Shown: positions 28,520 to 39,274, counted from the stretch's first letter. The stretch: DNA of 64,000 nucleotides from Nocardiopsis gilva YIM 90087 (GCF_002263495.1 NZ_CP022753.1:5510312-5574311); one strand, 5' to 3'. Numbers and translations: made by a program. The notes: a model not told the origin generated them from the sequence alone.

Positions 28520-29821
28520 ATGGCGATCACAGGCCGGGCGGTATTCGCCGCGTTCGCGGGCACGCTCGTGGTGCTCATCGCGGGGTCGGCCGGCCTCTGG
28601 GTGCTGTGGGCGGTCCTGGCGGTCCTCGCCGCGCTGATCGCGGTGGACCTGCTGCTCGCACCGAGCCCGCGCCGCGTCACCTGCGAGCGCGAGGGCGACA
28701 CGTCCATTCGGCTGGGCGAGTCCGCCACGGTCAGCCTGGTGGTGGCCAACCCCGCCTCGCGGACGCTGCGCGGACCGCTGCGCGACGCGTGGGCGCCCAG
28801 CACCGACGCCCGGCCGCGGACGCACGATGTGGTGATCCCCGCCGGGGGGCGGCGCCGGGTCAGCACGGTCCTCACTCCGCGGCGGCGCGGCGACCAGCAG
28901 GCCGCCGGGGTCACGCTGCGCAGCCTGGGGCCATTGGGGATAGCAGCGCGGCAGTGCACGCACACGGTGCCGTGGAGTGTCCGCACGCTCCCGCCCTTCC
29001 ACAGCCGCCGCCACCTGCCGGGAAAGCTCGCGCGCCTGCGCGAGCTGGACGGGCAGCACAGCGCGCTCGTGCGCGGCCAGGGCAGCGAGTTCGACTCGCT
29101 GCGCGAGTACGTGCCCGGTGACGACGTGCGCTCCATCGACTGGCGGGCCACGGCGCGCCGCGACAGCGTCGTCGTCCGGACCTGGCGCCCCGAGCGCGAC
29201 CGCAAGATCCTGCTCGTCCTGGACACCAGCCGGACCTCGGCGGGCCGGGTCGGCGACACCCCGCGCCTCGACCACGCCATGGACGCCGCCCTGCTGCTGG
29301 CCGCCCTCGCGGCCAAGGCCGGCGACCGGGTGGAGATGCTGGCCTACGACCGCCGCGTCCGCGCACAGGTCCGCGGCCGGGGACGCGGCAGCACCGTGCC
29401 GCAGATCGTCCAGGCGATGGCACCGTTGGAACCGGAGCTGGTGGAGTCCGACCCGACGGGCATGGTCAGCACGATCCTCGGCGGACAGAGCCGGACCCGG
29501 CAGCTGGTGGTCCTGCTGACCGACCTGAACGCCACCGCCATGGAGGAGGGCCTGCTGCCCCGGCTGCCCGCCCTGACGTCCCGGCACCTACTCCTGGTCG
29601 CAGCGGTGGGCGACCCCCGCGTCACCGAGATGGCCGCAGCGCGAGGCGACGCCCGCGGCGTCTACGAAGCCGCAGCCGCCGAACGCACCCTCACCGAACG
29701 CCGCCGCATCACCGCCGAACTCCGCCGCCACGGCGTCGAAGTCGTCGACGCCGACCCCGAGCACATCGCCCCGGCGCTGGCCGACGCCTACATCGACCTG
29801 AAGGCCCAGGGGCGGTTGTAG
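28520..29821 (+). CDS. DUF58 domain protein
   Basis: Membrane-anchored protein of 433 residues and the usual partner of MoxR ATPases. Two N-terminal membrane helices (about residues 8-48) are followed by a beta-rich region and the DUF58 core EYVPGDDVRSIDWRATARRD near residue 198, then a VWA-like domain with KILLVLDTSRTSAG (MIDAS-like DxS). ATG at 28520 follows GGGGTAAGGACGA. It ends the conserved five-gene run; a toxin-antitoxin pair follows it after 64 bases. Confidence 0.92.
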   Translation: MAITGRAVFAAFAGTLVVLIAGSAGLWVLWAVLAVLAALIAVDLLLAPSPRRVTCEREGDTSIRLGESATVSLVVANPASRTLRGPLRDAWAPSTDARPRTHDVVIPAGGRRRVSTVLTPRRRGDQQAAGVTLRSLGPLGIAARQCTHTVPWSVRTLPPFHSRRHLPGKLARLRELDGQHSALVRGQGSEFDSLREYVPGDDVRSIDWRATARRDSVVVRTWRPERDRKILLVLDTSRTSAGRVGDTPRLDHAMDAALLLAALAAKAGDRVEMLAYDRRVRAQVRGRGRGSTVPQIVQAMAPLEPELVESDPTGMVSTILGGQSRTRQLVVLLTDLNATAMEEGLLPRLPALTSRHLLLVAAVGDPRVTEMAAARGDARGVYEAAAAERTLTERRRITAELRRHGVEVVDADPEHIAPALADAYIDLKAQGRL

Positions 29822-29885
29822 CAGGGATACCGTGTTTTCGCCCGCTTCTCTCTCCACCCCGCACCGCTCGGCCTAGACTTAACCC

Positions 29886-30128
29886 ATGAACGCCGAGAAG
29901 GACTACGAAGCCCTGCGCGAGCTGATGGATCGCCTTCCACCGGCAGGCCTACGCCGACTGCGCGCACTGGCTGAGTCCGACAGTGAAATTGCACAACTTC
30001 AGGACGAGGGGGACGAGGACGCGCCCAAGCGTTTCCTACCGTTCATCGGAAAATTTGACTCCGGACGCAGTGACATATCCATTCGTCACCACGAGATCAT
30101 GCTTGAGGAGTTCGGCCGCCCGGAATGA
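29886..30128 (+). CDS. Probable antitoxin of a VapBC-like pair
   Basis: Acidic protein of 80 residues, upstream of and overlapping a PIN-domain gene. It has an N-terminal helical segment (EALRELMDRLPPAGLRRLRALAE) and a C-terminal part rich in charged residues, consistent with an antitoxin, but I cannot assign a DNA-binding fold or family. TAGACT lies a few bases before the ATG, so the mRNA may be leaderless with the -10 box right at the gene. Base composition is lower in GC than the flanking genes, suggesting acquisition by transfer. Confidence 0.7.
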   Translation: MNAEKDYEALRELMDRLPPAGLRRLRALAESDSEIAQLQDEGDEDAPKRFLPFIGKFDSGRSDISIRHHEIMLEEFGRPE

Positions 30129-30550
30129 TCGTCACTCTTCTCGATACCGGAGTCCTTTGGGCCGCACTCGATGTTCGCGACACGCATCATCGGACGTCGG
30201 CCGAGCTAATGGCAACCCTGCCAGGGCGGGTGCTCCTCCCCTCAACTGTGCTAACTGAAACATCGTGGCACGCGGAGCGAACCCTCGGCCCCAAGGCTGA
30301 GTCCGAACTTCTCGACTACATCGTGCAGAGCGATATCGAACTCGTCGATGTCGACAAGGACGACCTGATCTGCGCGTCGAGCATTATCAGACGGTACGCG
30401 TCACTACGCCTGGGTCTCGTAGACTCCTCAGTTGTCGCCCTGGCCCAGCGACTGGATATCAGCCGTATCGCGACTCTGGATCGTCGGCATTTCACTGTGA
30501 TCCGCCCGGATCACGTGAAGTCATTCACGTTGCTCCCCGAAACGCTCTAG
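30125..30550 (+). CDS. PIN-domain ribonuclease toxin, VapC-like
   Basis: Ribonuclease of 141 residues expected to cut RNA unless held by its antitoxin. The four acidic PIN residues are present: Asp7 (LLDTGVL), Glu45 (TETSWH), Asp100 (LGLVDSSVVALA) and Asp119 (ATLDRRHF), so it is probably active. ATG at 30125 overlaps the antitoxin stop as ATGA. It is less GC-rich than its neighbours and lies between DUF58 and SpoIIM, a spot occupied by neither in the usual cluster. The stop is only ten bases from the stop of the convergent SpoIIM gene. Confidence 0.88.
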   Translation: MIVTLLDTGVLWAALDVRDTHHRTSAELMATLPGRVLLPSTVLTETSWHAERTLGPKAESELLDYIVQSDIELVDVDKDDLICASSIIRRYASLRLGLVDSSVVALAQRLDISRIATLDRRHFTVIRPDHVKSFTLLPETL

Positions 30551-30560
30551 CCCGAAATCG

Positions 30561-31556
30561 TTAACCGGCGACGGGGACGGCCGCAGGGCGCTCCTCGATG
30601 TCGCCCGTCTCGCCCTCCAGGTAGGCCTTGCGGCCCAGGGTGAAGACGTAGGCCAAGAACAGCACCTCGGCCACCACACCGATGCCGATGCGGAGCCAGG
30701 TGGTGTGCACCCAGCCGGTGACCAGGCCCTCGATGAGGCCGGAGATGAACAGGACGACGATCAGGCCCAGCGCCACCGCGATGGCCGGGCGGGCCTCCTC
30801 GCCCAGCGCGCGGAGGCGGGGGCGGTGGCCGGGCGAGATGACGGTCCAGCCGAGTTTCAGGCCGACGCCCGCGGCGACGAAGACGGCCGTCAGTTCCAGC
30901 AGGCCGTGCGGGAGGATCAGGCCGAGGAAGATGTCGCCCTTGCCGTGCGCGAACATGATCCCGCCCATCACGCCCAGGTTCGCGCTGTTCATCGCCAGGA
31001 CGTAGAGCACGGGCAGGCCGAGGAAGGCACCGAAGACGATGGCCTGGGCCGCGACCCAGGCGTTGTTGGTCCACACCTGGGCGGCGAAGGACGCGCCGGG
31101 GCTTTCGACGTAGTAGTTGGCGAACTCGTGCTCGACGATCTGGCGGATGTAGTCGGGCGGACCGAGCGCTGCCATCACCCGGGGGTCGTTGATCACCCAC
31201 ACGGCGAGGACGGTGGCGAAGGCGAGCGAGCCGACGGTCGACCAGATCCACCACCAGCGCAGCCGGTAGACGACCGCGGGGAAGGTGCGGGTGAAGAACC
31301 GGGTGAAGTCGCGCCAGGCGGGGGTGTGCGCGCCGGTGACCGCGGAGCGTGCCCGCGCGACGAGGCCGGAGAGCCACCCGACCAGGGCCGGGTCCTCTCC
31401 CGCGGAGCGGACGACGGACAGGTGCGTGCTGGCCTTCTGATACAGCTCGACGAGTTCGTCGACCTCGGGGCCGGTCAGCTTCCGGCGCCTGCGGACGAGG
31501 CGCTCCAAGCGTTCCCAGTCGGATCGGTGCGCGGCGGCGAAGACGTCGAGTTCCAC
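30561..31556 (-). CDS. Stage II sporulation protein M family (SpoIIM) membrane protein
   Basis: Integral membrane protein of 331 residues. A basic N-terminal helical domain (residues 1-105) precedes about six membrane helices and the conserved block MNSANLGVMGGIMFAHGKG near residue 200 and LPHGLLELTAVFVAAG. SpoIIM works with SpoIID and SpoIIP in Bacillus engulfment; in Actinobacteria the family is encoded beside RDD and MoxR/DUF58 genes and its role is unknown. It is divergent from the RDD gene, with about 130 bases between starts. Confidence 0.9.
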   Translation of the reverse strand: MELDVFAAAHRSDWERLERLVRRRRKLTGPEVDELVELYQKASTHLSVVRSAGEDPALVGWLSGLVARARSAVTGAHTPAWRDFTRFFTRTFPAVVYRLRWWWIWSTVGSLAFATVLAVWVINDPRVMAALGPPDYIRQIVEHEFANYYVESPGASFAAQVWTNNAWVAAQAIVFGAFLGLPVLYVLAMNSANLGVMGGIMFAHGKGDIFLGLILPHGLLELTAVFVAAGVGLKLGWTVISPGHRPRLRALGEEARPAIAVALGLIVVLFISGLIEGLVTGWVHTTWLRIGIGVVAEVLFLAYVFTLGRKAYLEGETGDIEERPAAVPVAG

Positions 31557-31683
31557 GCCTGGACTCTACCTATTTCTCCCACTCCACCGGAGATCGGACG
31601 GCCGGGGGCGGGGGCCGCGGAGGGCCGCTCGACCGGCGTGCCGCACTCCCCGGGTGCTGCCAGACTGGGAGGAGAACGGACAC

Positions 31684-32514
31684 ATGCACACCTACGACCA
31701 GGAAGAGGCAACGGTGGCGTATCCGGGCGGTGGAGCTACATACGGGCAGACCTCCCTGGTCACCGGGGACGCGGTCGTGCTCGACCTGCGCCCCGCGGGC
31801 TTCGCGACGCGGCTGGCCGCGCTCTTCGTCGACATCAGCGTCCAGCTCACCGCGATCATCGGGCTGAACATCCTCGCCGTGCGGATCGGCGCGGGGGTCG
31901 ACTCCGCCGCGACCGCCGCCGTGCAGCTCGCCCTGACCGTGCTCGTCCTGGTCGGCTACCCGACCGCCTTCGAGACCTTCACCCGGGGCCGCTCGCTCGG
32001 CAAGATGGCCGTGGGGCTGCGGGTGGTCGGTGTCGACGGCTCACCCGTGCGCTTCCGCCAGGCGCTGGCCCGGGCGCTGACGGCCGCCGTCGAGATCTGG
32101 ACGTTCTTCGGCATCGTGGCCCTGGTCGTCTCGCTGACCAACCGCGACGGCCGTCGCGTCGGCGACTTCCTCGCCGGGACGATGGTGGTCTCGGAGCGCA
32201 CCCGCCGCAAGCGGGACGAGACCATCGAGATGCCGCCGCGGATGGCCGCGTGGGCGGCCAGCGCCCAGCTGTCCGGCCTCAGCTCGGAGACGGCCGCCAT
32301 GGCCCGCCAGTACGTGCTGCGCTACGACGAGCTGACGGAGCAGGCGCGCTACGAGATGGGCGTGCGGATCGCCGACATGGTGGCGGCGTCGGTCGGCCCG
32401 CCCCCGCCGCCCGGGACCTCGCCGCCGGAGTACCTGGCGGCCGTCCTCGCCGAGCGCCGCCGCCGTGAGGAGGAGCGGATGGCCGCCCGGCAGGCGGGTC
32501 CGCCGACGGTCTGA
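31684..32514 (+). CDS. RDD family membrane protein
   Basis: Membrane protein of about 276 residues. The RDD domain (roughly residues 35-180) shows RPAGFATRLAALFVDIS, where Arg and Asp define the family, and GRSLGKMAVGLRVVGVDG, with three membrane helices. A long helical cytoplasmic tail ends in ERRRREEERMAARQAGP. ATG at 31684 is chosen because GGAGGAG lies nine bases upstream; an in-frame ATG at 31654 would precede this site. RDD proteins have been linked to transport or sodium/proton exchange, but function here is unknown. Divergent from SpoIIM, a conserved pairing. Confidence 0.88.
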   Translation: MHTYDQEEATVAYPGGGATYGQTSLVTGDAVVLDLRPAGFATRLAALFVDISVQLTAIIGLNILAVRIGAGVDSAATAAVQLALTVLVLVGYPTAFETFTRGRSLGKMAVGLRVVGVDGSPVRFRQALARALTAAVEIWTFFGIVALVVSLTNRDGRRVGDFLAGTMVVSERTRRKRDETIEMPPRMAAWAASAQLSGLSSETAAMARQYVLRYDELTEQARYEMGVRIADMVAASVGPPPPPGTSPPEYLAAVLAERRRREEERMAARQAGPPTV

Positions 32515-32567
32515 TCGCCTGCCCCCGCCACGGATGCCTCCGCGCACGAGCCGGCCGCGCCGGGGCG

Positions 32568-33830
32568 TCAGACGTGCCAGGAGTGCAGGTACTCCTCCTG
32601 ATCCGGGGTGAGGTGGTCGATGCCCACGCCCAGTGCCGCCAGTTCGAGGCGGGCGACCTCGGTGTCGATGTCGGCGGGCACCTCCAGCACGCCGGGGGTG
32701 AGCGTGTCGCGGTGGCGCGCCAGCCAGACGACGGTGAGGGCCTGGACCGAGAAGGACAGGTCCATCACCGCGGCAGGGTGGCCTTCGGCCGCTCCGAGGT
32801 TGACCAGACGGCCCTCGGCGAGCAGCACGACGCGGCGGCCGTCGGCCAGCACGTACTCGTCGGTCTGCGGGCGCACCTCGTGCCGGACCTCGACCGCGAG
32901 CGCCTCCAGCGCGTGCAGGTCGATCTCCACATCGAAGTGCCCGGAGTTGGCCAGGACCGCGCCGTCCTTGAGCGAGGCGATGTGCTCGGCGCGGATCACG
33001 TCGCGGTTGCCGGTGACCGTCACCAGCACGTCGCCGATCGGCGCGGCCTCGTCCATCGGCAGCACGGTGTAGCCCTGCATCACCGCGTCGAGCGCCTTGA
33101 CCGGGTCGACTTCGGTGACGATGACCCGGGCGCCCATGCCGCGGGCGCGCTCGGCCAGCCCGCGCCCGCAGTAGCCGAAGCCCGCAACGACCACGGTGCG
33201 GCCGGCGAGCATGGCGTTGGTGGCGCGCATGATGCCGTCGATGGTGGACTGCCCGGTGCCGTAGCGGTTGTCGAACATCCGCTTCGTGGCGGTGTCGTTG
33301 ACGGCCACCATCGGCAGGGTGAGGACGCCTTCGGCCTGCATCTGGCGCAGCCGGATGACCCCGGTCGTGGTCTGCTCACAGCCGCCGAAGGCCTCGGCGA
33401 GCAGCTCCGGCCGCTCCAGGGACGCGATGTTGACGAGGTCGCAGCCGTCGTCCAGCAGCATGTGCGGGCGGTGTTCGAGGACCGCCAGGAGATTGCGGTC
33501 GTAGCTCTCGGCGTCCATCCCGGCGCGGGCGTGCACCGTGATGCCGTACTCGGCGACCAGCGCGGCGGCGGTGTCGTCCTGGGTGGACAGCGGGTTGGAG
33601 GCGGCCAGCGCGATCTCGGCCCCGCCGGCGCGCAGGGCGCGCAGCAGGTTGGCGGTCTCCGCGGTCACGTGCATGCACGCGGCGATGCGCACGCCGTCCA
33701 GGGGTCGCTCGGCGGCGAAGCGGTCGTGCACCCGGCGCAGCGCGGGCATGGCGCGGGCCGCCCATTCCACGCGGCGGACCCCGGCCTGGGCCAGGCCGAG
33801 GTCCGCGACGTCATGCTCGGGAGTTGCCAT
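32568..33830 (-). CDS. Second S-adenosyl-L-homocysteine hydrolase-like protein, short type
   Basis: NAD-dependent enzyme of 420 residues in the adenosylhomocysteinase family. The Rossmann motif VVAGFGYCGRGLAERARGMG is near residue 213 and substrate residues in NPLSTQDDTAAAL and NDTATKRMFDNRYGTGQS are kept. It lacks the roughly 40-residue insertion and the KPDHYRY-like C-terminus of the bacterial long type, resembling the short archaeal/Thermotoga type. It lies 23 bases downstream of the long-type gene and is probably co-transcribed. It may act on a related nucleoside such as S-inosylhomocysteine, or may partner the long form; this is inference. Confidence 0.85.
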   Translation of the reverse strand: MATPEHDVADLGLAQAGVRRVEWAARAMPALRRVHDRFAAERPLDGVRIAACMHVTAETANLLRALRAGGAEIALAASNPLSTQDDTAAALVAEYGITVHARAGMDAESYDRNLLAVLEHRPHMLLDDGCDLVNIASLERPELLAEAFGGCEQTTTGVIRLRQMQAEGVLTLPMVAVNDTATKRMFDNRYGTGQSTIDGIMRATNAMLAGRTVVVAGFGYCGRGLAERARGMGARVIVTEVDPVKALDAVMQGYTVLPMDEAAPIGDVLVTVTGNRDVIRAEHIASLKDGAVLANSGHFDVEIDLHALEALAVEVRHEVRPQTDEYVLADGRRVVLLAEGRLVNLGAAEGHPAAVMDLSFSVQALTVVWLARHRDTLTPGVLEVPADIDTEVARLELAALGVGIDHLTPDQEEYLHSWHV

Positions 33831-33853
33831 GGTCTATGGCGTGATCGCCAGTA

Positions 33854-35290
<1,437 letters not shown>

Positions 35291-35372
35291 GCGTGTCCTC
35301 ACTCCAGACGGGTGGATGCGACCCGAGTCTAGAGGTGCTGGTGTGGTCGATACACGACCCTTGTCGCGATAT

Positions 35373-35388
35373 TGACATTTCATTGTCA
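35373..35388. promoter_or_regulatory. Dyad between ahcY and the MerR-type gene
   Basis: TGACA (35373-35377) and TGTCA (35384-35388) are inverted around a six-base AT-rich centre, in the 141-base divergent promoter region. It could be the operator of the MerR-type regulator, but the arms are only five bases. Confidence 0.35.
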
Positions 35389-35431
35389 GAAATGACCCCG
35401 AGAGGGGAAGCGTCCGGTTAGAGTCACGTCC

Positions 35432-35968
35432 ATGGCCGACGTCGATAACCCCCGAGCCGCCGCTCGTTCCAGTGCCGCCCGCCCTTCGGAGGGAGCGGGC
35501 GCGGCCGCGCCCGGCACCGGTGGTGAGTCCGGTCACGAGCGCATCCCGATCTCCGCGGCGGCCGAACGCCTGGACACGACCGCCCGCATGCTGCGCTACC
35601 GGGAGAGCCTGGGCCTACTGCCCGTGACCAAGGAGCAGCCCACCGGCCGCGGACACCGCCACCGCCGGTTCTCCGAGGCCGACCTGCGGACCGTGGCCGT
35701 CGGCCTGGAACTGGAACGGGCCTACGGCATCACCCCGGCGGCCCTGGCCTTCGCCCTGCGCATGCTCGCCGAACCCACCACCCTCGCGCGCGTCCGCTCG
35801 TTCGGCGAACGCCTCGGCCGCGTGACCCCGCCGCCGGTTCGGGCCATGGACTTCGAGAAGCAGAAGGCCCTGCGCCTGCTGCAGCAGCGCAAGGAGAAGG
35901 AAAGGGGAAGGGAGCGCGGCCAGGGCGCACGCTCCGATCAGGACCGTGGGCGGCCCGAGGGTCCGTGA
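35432..35968 (+). CDS. MerR-family transcriptional regulator
   Basis: Protein of 178 residues. A disordered Ala/Gly-rich N-terminus of about 35 residues precedes the MerR winged helix [20 protein letters not shown], in which [10 protein letters not shown] replaces the usual RYYE..GLL, and the second wing with [15 protein letters not shown] short helical stretch and a basic C-terminal tail ([16 protein letters not shown]) follow, with no Cys-rich metal site. The effector is unknown. It is divergent from ahcY and may or may not control it; it could instead autoregulate. ATG at 35432. Confidence 0.8.
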   Translation: MADVDNPRAAARSSAARPSEGAGAAAPGTGGESGHERIPISAAAERLDTTARMLRYRESLGLLPVTKEQPTGRGHRHRRFSEADLRTVAVGLELERAYGITPAALAFALRMLAEPTTLARVRSFGERLGRVTPPPVRAMDFEKQKALRLLQQRKEKERGRERGQGARSDQDRGRPEGP

Positions 35969-36040
35969 TACCGGCCGAGGACAGGGGGTGAGCGCCCGGC
36001 GCCGGGCCGCGTCCACCCCCGCGCCTCCGTCACCGCCGAC

Positions 36041-36859
36041 TCAGTCGCGCCACGCCCCGCGGGCGGCCGCTTCGGCGGCGTAGACCTCGAAGTCCTTGGC
36101 CGGACGTCCTGTCACGCGTTCCACGACGCCGTTGGGCTCCACGTTGCCGAGATCCCGCAGCGCGGTGAACGCCGCGATCTCGGCCTCCGTCACATCGCGG
36201 TCAGCGCCCCGGGCGGCCTGAGCGGCGCGGTAGTCCTCGGCCAACCCCAGGAACCGCACCTTCCGACCGGATTCCCGCCCGATGATCTCCACGGCCTCGG
36301 CGAACGACAGCACCCGCGGCCCCATCACCTCGTAGCTCCGCCCGGCGTGCCCCTCCCCCGTCAGCGCCGCGGCCGCGACAGCGGCGATGTCATCGGCGTC
36401 GACGAAACCCTGCCGGACGTCCCCCACCGGCATGACCACCTGCCCCGCCATGATCTCGGGGCGGAAGAAGCCCTCGTCGAAGTTCTGGTTGAACCAGTCC
36501 GGCCGGACGATGGTCCACTCGACACCGGAGCCCCGCACCATCCGCTCGGCGGCCATCAGTCGGTCATCACCCATGGCCTCGATGTTCCGGCTGGACAGCA
36601 GCACGATGCGCCGCACTCCCCGGTCCACCGCACGAGCGACGAGCTCCGGGGCGATCGGCAACTCGTGCGGCGCCATGAGGTACATCCCCCACGCCCCGTC
36701 CACCGCCGTATCCCAGGTGCTGGCATCGTTCCAGTCGAACCGCACCTCACCCCGCCGCGAGGCCGCCCGCACGGGGTGCCCCGCCTCCCGCAGCAGTCCC
36801 GTCACCCGGCGTCCGGTCGAACCGGTCGCACCCAGCACCACAATCGGTCGATCTGTCAT
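36041..36859 (-). CDS. NmrA-like NAD(P)-binding oxidoreductase
   Basis: Atypical short-chain dehydrogenase of about 272 residues. The dinucleotide-binding motif IVVLGATGSTGRRV is at residues 6-19; the region around WTIVRPDWFNQNF replaces the classical catalytic Tyr-Lys pair, as in NmrA/HSCARG and NAD(P)H:quinone-type proteins. It probably senses or uses NADPH; no substrate can be assigned. ATG at 36859 is preferred to an in-frame TTG four codons upstream. It is convergent with the MerR gene and the first accessory gene between the conserved ahcY and manB neighbourhoods. Confidence 0.82.
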   Translation of the reverse strand: MTDRPIVVLGATGSTGRRVTGLLREAGHPVRAASRRGEVRFDWNDASTWDTAVDGAWGMYLMAPHELPIAPELVARAVDRGVRRIVLLSSRNIEAMGDDRLMAAERMVRGSGVEWTIVRPDWFNQNFDEGFFRPEIMAGQVVMPVGDVRQGFVDADDIAAVAAAALTGEGHAGRSYEVMGPRVLSFAEAVEIIGRESGRKVRFLGLAEDYRAAQAARGADRDVTEAEIAAFTALRDLGNVEPNGVVERVTGRPAKDFEVYAAEAAARGAWRD

Positions 36860-36895
36860 GCGGGCAGTCAAGCACCGGTCACCTGACAGGTCCTG

Positions 36896-37105
36896 TCAGG
36901 AATTCTCGGCCTCGTTCGGCGCCAGGCTCGCCCGCATCGTGCGCCGGACGTGAATGATCTCCGACACGAGATAACCGCCGGGGATAGCGAGGAACATAAC
37001 GATCTCGGGGTCCATCCCGGTCTGGATGAACATCACGGCCCCCATCACCGTGAACATAGCCAGAGACAGATAGAGCGAGATCTCCATACGGCGCCCCTCC
37101 GGCAT
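36896..37105 (-). CDS. Small membrane protein, function unknown
   Basis: Protein of 69 residues with two predicted membrane helices (about residues 9-24 and 30-48: YLSLAMFTVMGAVMFI and IVMFLAIPGGYLVSEII) and a short basic tail (HVRRTMRASL). ATG at 37105 is chosen because GGAGGT lies seven bases upstream. It sits 36 bases before the start of the NmrA-like gene, in the same direction, and the two may form an operon. I recognise no family. Confidence 0.6.
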   Translation of the reverse strand: MPEGRRMEISLYLSLAMFTVMGAVMFIQTGMDPEIVMFLAIPGGYLVSEIIHVRRTMRASLAPNEAENS

Positions 37106-37174
37106 TTGTCTACCTCCGTCACAGTCGACTACCGGCAAAGGAACGAACGTACACCCCCGGGGCGACTACGGCCC

Positions 37175-39274
37175 CTATCGCTCCGCTCCCGCGGCGGCTT
37201 TCAGATCCGCTTCGAGAGCGGGCGCCAGCGTCCGCATGTAGGTGCTCGTGATGTGGTTGCCGTCCCAGTAGACGAGGACGTTGCCGATGACCGAGGGGCA
37301 GCGGTTCCCCGTGCAGAGGTGGTCGGTGAGGTCGAGGAAGGTGACGTTGTCGGGGACGGCGGGGACGTCGTCCAGCGGAGAGCGCTCCGCCAGGGAGTGG
37401 GAGCGTTCGCCCACGCAGTCGCCCGGGGACTTCTCGGCGACGCAGGTGGCGGAGTCGAAGCCGAGGCGGGGGGTGTCGCGGACGGCGAAGACGTCGATGT
37501 CGAGCTCGGCCAGCTCCCGCCACTTCTCCACGTAGCCGTCGACCACCATCTCCTCGCCGTAGCCCGCCCTGGTGTCGAGGCTGGTCGTCGTCGCCGTGGT
37601 GAAGACGGCGTCAGGGCGCAGGTCGGCCAGTTCGGCCATCACGCCCTCGTTCCACTCCGCGCAGGAGGTGTAGGGCTCGCCCTTGTAGCGCTGCGGGGCG
37701 TCGGTGAACAGGCAGGCGCCCTTGACGATGTTGACGACGCGCCAGCCGTTGTCCCGCGCGATCCGGTGCAGCGCGGGGAACCAGTGGGCGGCGTGGGAGC
37801 CGCCGACCAGGGCGATGGTGCGGTCGGCGTCGTCGGGGCCGTAGGAGCAGGTGAGGACCTTGGCGGGGCCGGTCTCCTGGTTGCAGCCGTCCTCGTAGGT
37901 GACGGGCACGTCGACGGCGGCCTGGGCCGGTGGCGGGTACACCGGGAGGTCGCGCGGTGCCGTGCCGGCGCCGCCGTCGGCGAGCGCGGCGGCGCCCGGG
38001 TAGTTGGCCCCGTCGGCGACGAAGGCTTCCAGGCGGCGCTGCTCGGCGTCGAGGTGGGCCGACCAGCCTCCGGCCGCGGTCAGGACGGGCAGTAGGCAGG
38101 CCAGGCCGACGGCCGGGACGACCAGGCGCTTCGGACGGCCGCGGGAGACCTGTTCGACGCGGTCTTCCACCAGCCACTTGGTGCCGGCGGCCAGCACCAG
38201 GGACAGGCCCAGGATGTAGGCCCCGCCGAGCAGGCTGGGTGCGGTCCGCTCGGTGACGGCGAGGTAGCAGATCAGCACCGGCCAGTGCCACAGGTACAGC
38301 GGGTAGGAGATGTCGCCGATCGTGTGCAGCGGCTTCCAGGTCAGCAGGCGGTCGGCGGCGAACCGGCCGCCCGTGTCCCCCGCCACGATGATCAGCACCG
38401 CCGCGGCGGTCGGCCACAGCGCCACGTACCCCGGAAAGGCCGTGGCCGGGATCAGCATCCCGCAGGACACGAGCGCGGCCAGTCCCACCCAGCCGCACAC
38501 GATCCGCACCCTGCGCTCCAGGCGGATGGAGGACACGCCCAGCGCGAGCAGACCGCCCAGTGCCAGCTCCCACAGCCGCGCGCCGGTGTCGAAGTAGGCC
38601 CACTGCTGGTTCGCCGCCGTGGACAGCACGGAGTAGCCGAACGACCCGGCGAACACCGCCGCCACCACGACGAACACGGCTCGGCGCACGGCCCACCCGC
38701 ACCGCGCGGCGATGACGGCCGCCACCCCCACCACGACCGGCCACAGCAGGTAGAACTGCCCCTGGATGGACAGCGACCAGAAGTGCTGCACCGGGCTGGC
38801 CGCGCTGTTCTGCGCCAGGTAGTCGACGGACTCGGTGGCCAGCCACCAGTTCTCGTAGTACAGGGCCGCAGCGACGACCTGGTGGATCGTGTCCCGCCAG
38901 CGGTCGTCGGGCAGGAACAGGTAGGCGGCGGCGAGCACGCCCACCAGGACCACGGACGCCGCCGGGAAGAGCCGCTTGACCAGCCGGGACCAGAACGCCG
39001 CGACGTCCACCCGCCCCTGCCGCTCCACCATGCGGACCAGGGAGCCGGTGATCAGGAATCCGGTGAGCAGCAGGAAGACGTCGACTCCGCCGGAGACGCG
39101 GCCGAACCAGATGTGGTAAGCGGCCACGAGCAGGACGGCGACCGCACGCAGCCCCTGGATCTCGGGCCGGTAGCCGCCAGCGGCGGCGGAGCGGGGAGCC
39201 GCCCCTGCCCCGGCGGCGGGGCGGTCGGTGCCGGGCGCGGCGGGTTTGGGCTGCGTGAACGACGCGAACTGCAC
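37175..39274 (-). CDS. Acyltransferase family 3 protein with C-terminal SGNH domain
   Basis: Membrane O-acyltransferase of 699 residues, OafA/YrhL type, which transfers acetyl or other acyl groups to a surface sugar. The N-terminal part begins YRPEIQGLRAVAVLLVAAYHIWFG near residue 35 (catalytic-type His in AAYH, then GGVDVFLLLTGFLITG) and holds about ten membrane helices to residue 400. The extracytoplasmic SGNH-hydrolase domain has IALVGGSHAAHWFPAL near residue 490 with the Gly-Ser-His nucleophile block, and ends YWDGNHITSTYMRTLAP, the Asp/His block. GTG at 39274. Both halves seem intact. The target polymer is unknown; surface GT genes lie elsewhere in the window. Confidence 0.9.
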   Translation of the reverse strand: MQFASFTQPKPAAPGTDRPAAGAGAAPRSAAAGGYRPEIQGLRAVAVLLVAAYHIWFGRVSGGVDVFLLLTGFLITGSLVRMVERQGRVDVAAFWSRLVKRLFPAASVVLVGVLAAAYLFLPDDRWRDTIHQVVAAALYYENWWLATESVDYLAQNSAASPVQHFWSLSIQGQFYLLWPVVVGVAAVIAARCGWAVRRAVFVVVAAVFAGSFGYSVLSTAANQQWAYFDTGARLWELALGGLLALGVSSIRLERRVRIVCGWVGLAALVSCGMLIPATAFPGYVALWPTAAAVLIIVAGDTGGRFAADRLLTWKPLHTIGDISYPLYLWHWPVLICYLAVTERTAPSLLGGAYILGLSLVLAAGTKWLVEDRVEQVSRGRPKRLVVPAVGLACLLPVLTAAGGWSAHLDAEQRRLEAFVADGANYPGAAALADGGAGTAPRDLPVYPPPAQAAVDVPVTYEDGCNQETGPAKVLTCSYGPDDADRTIALVGGSHAAHWFPALHRIARDNGWRVVNIVKGACLFTDAPQRYKGEPYTSCAEWNEGVMAELADLRPDAVFTTATTTSLDTRAGYGEEMVVDGYVEKWRELAELDIDVFAVRDTPRLGFDSATCVAEKSPGDCVGERSHSLAERSPLDDVPAVPDNVTFLDLTDHLCTGNRCPSVIGNVLVYWDGNHITSTYMRTLAPALEADLKAAAGAER

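Noticed and set aside
35291-35431. SAH riboswitch upstream of ahcY
   Set aside because: I looked for the conserved core and pseudoknot-forming segments of SAH or SAM aptamers and saw none; only a small dyad is present.
35432-35968. HspR-type heat-shock regulator
   Set aside because: The helix region is MerR-like, but no dnaK/clpB genes or HAIR-type sites (CTTGAGT-N7-ACTCAAG) are nearby.
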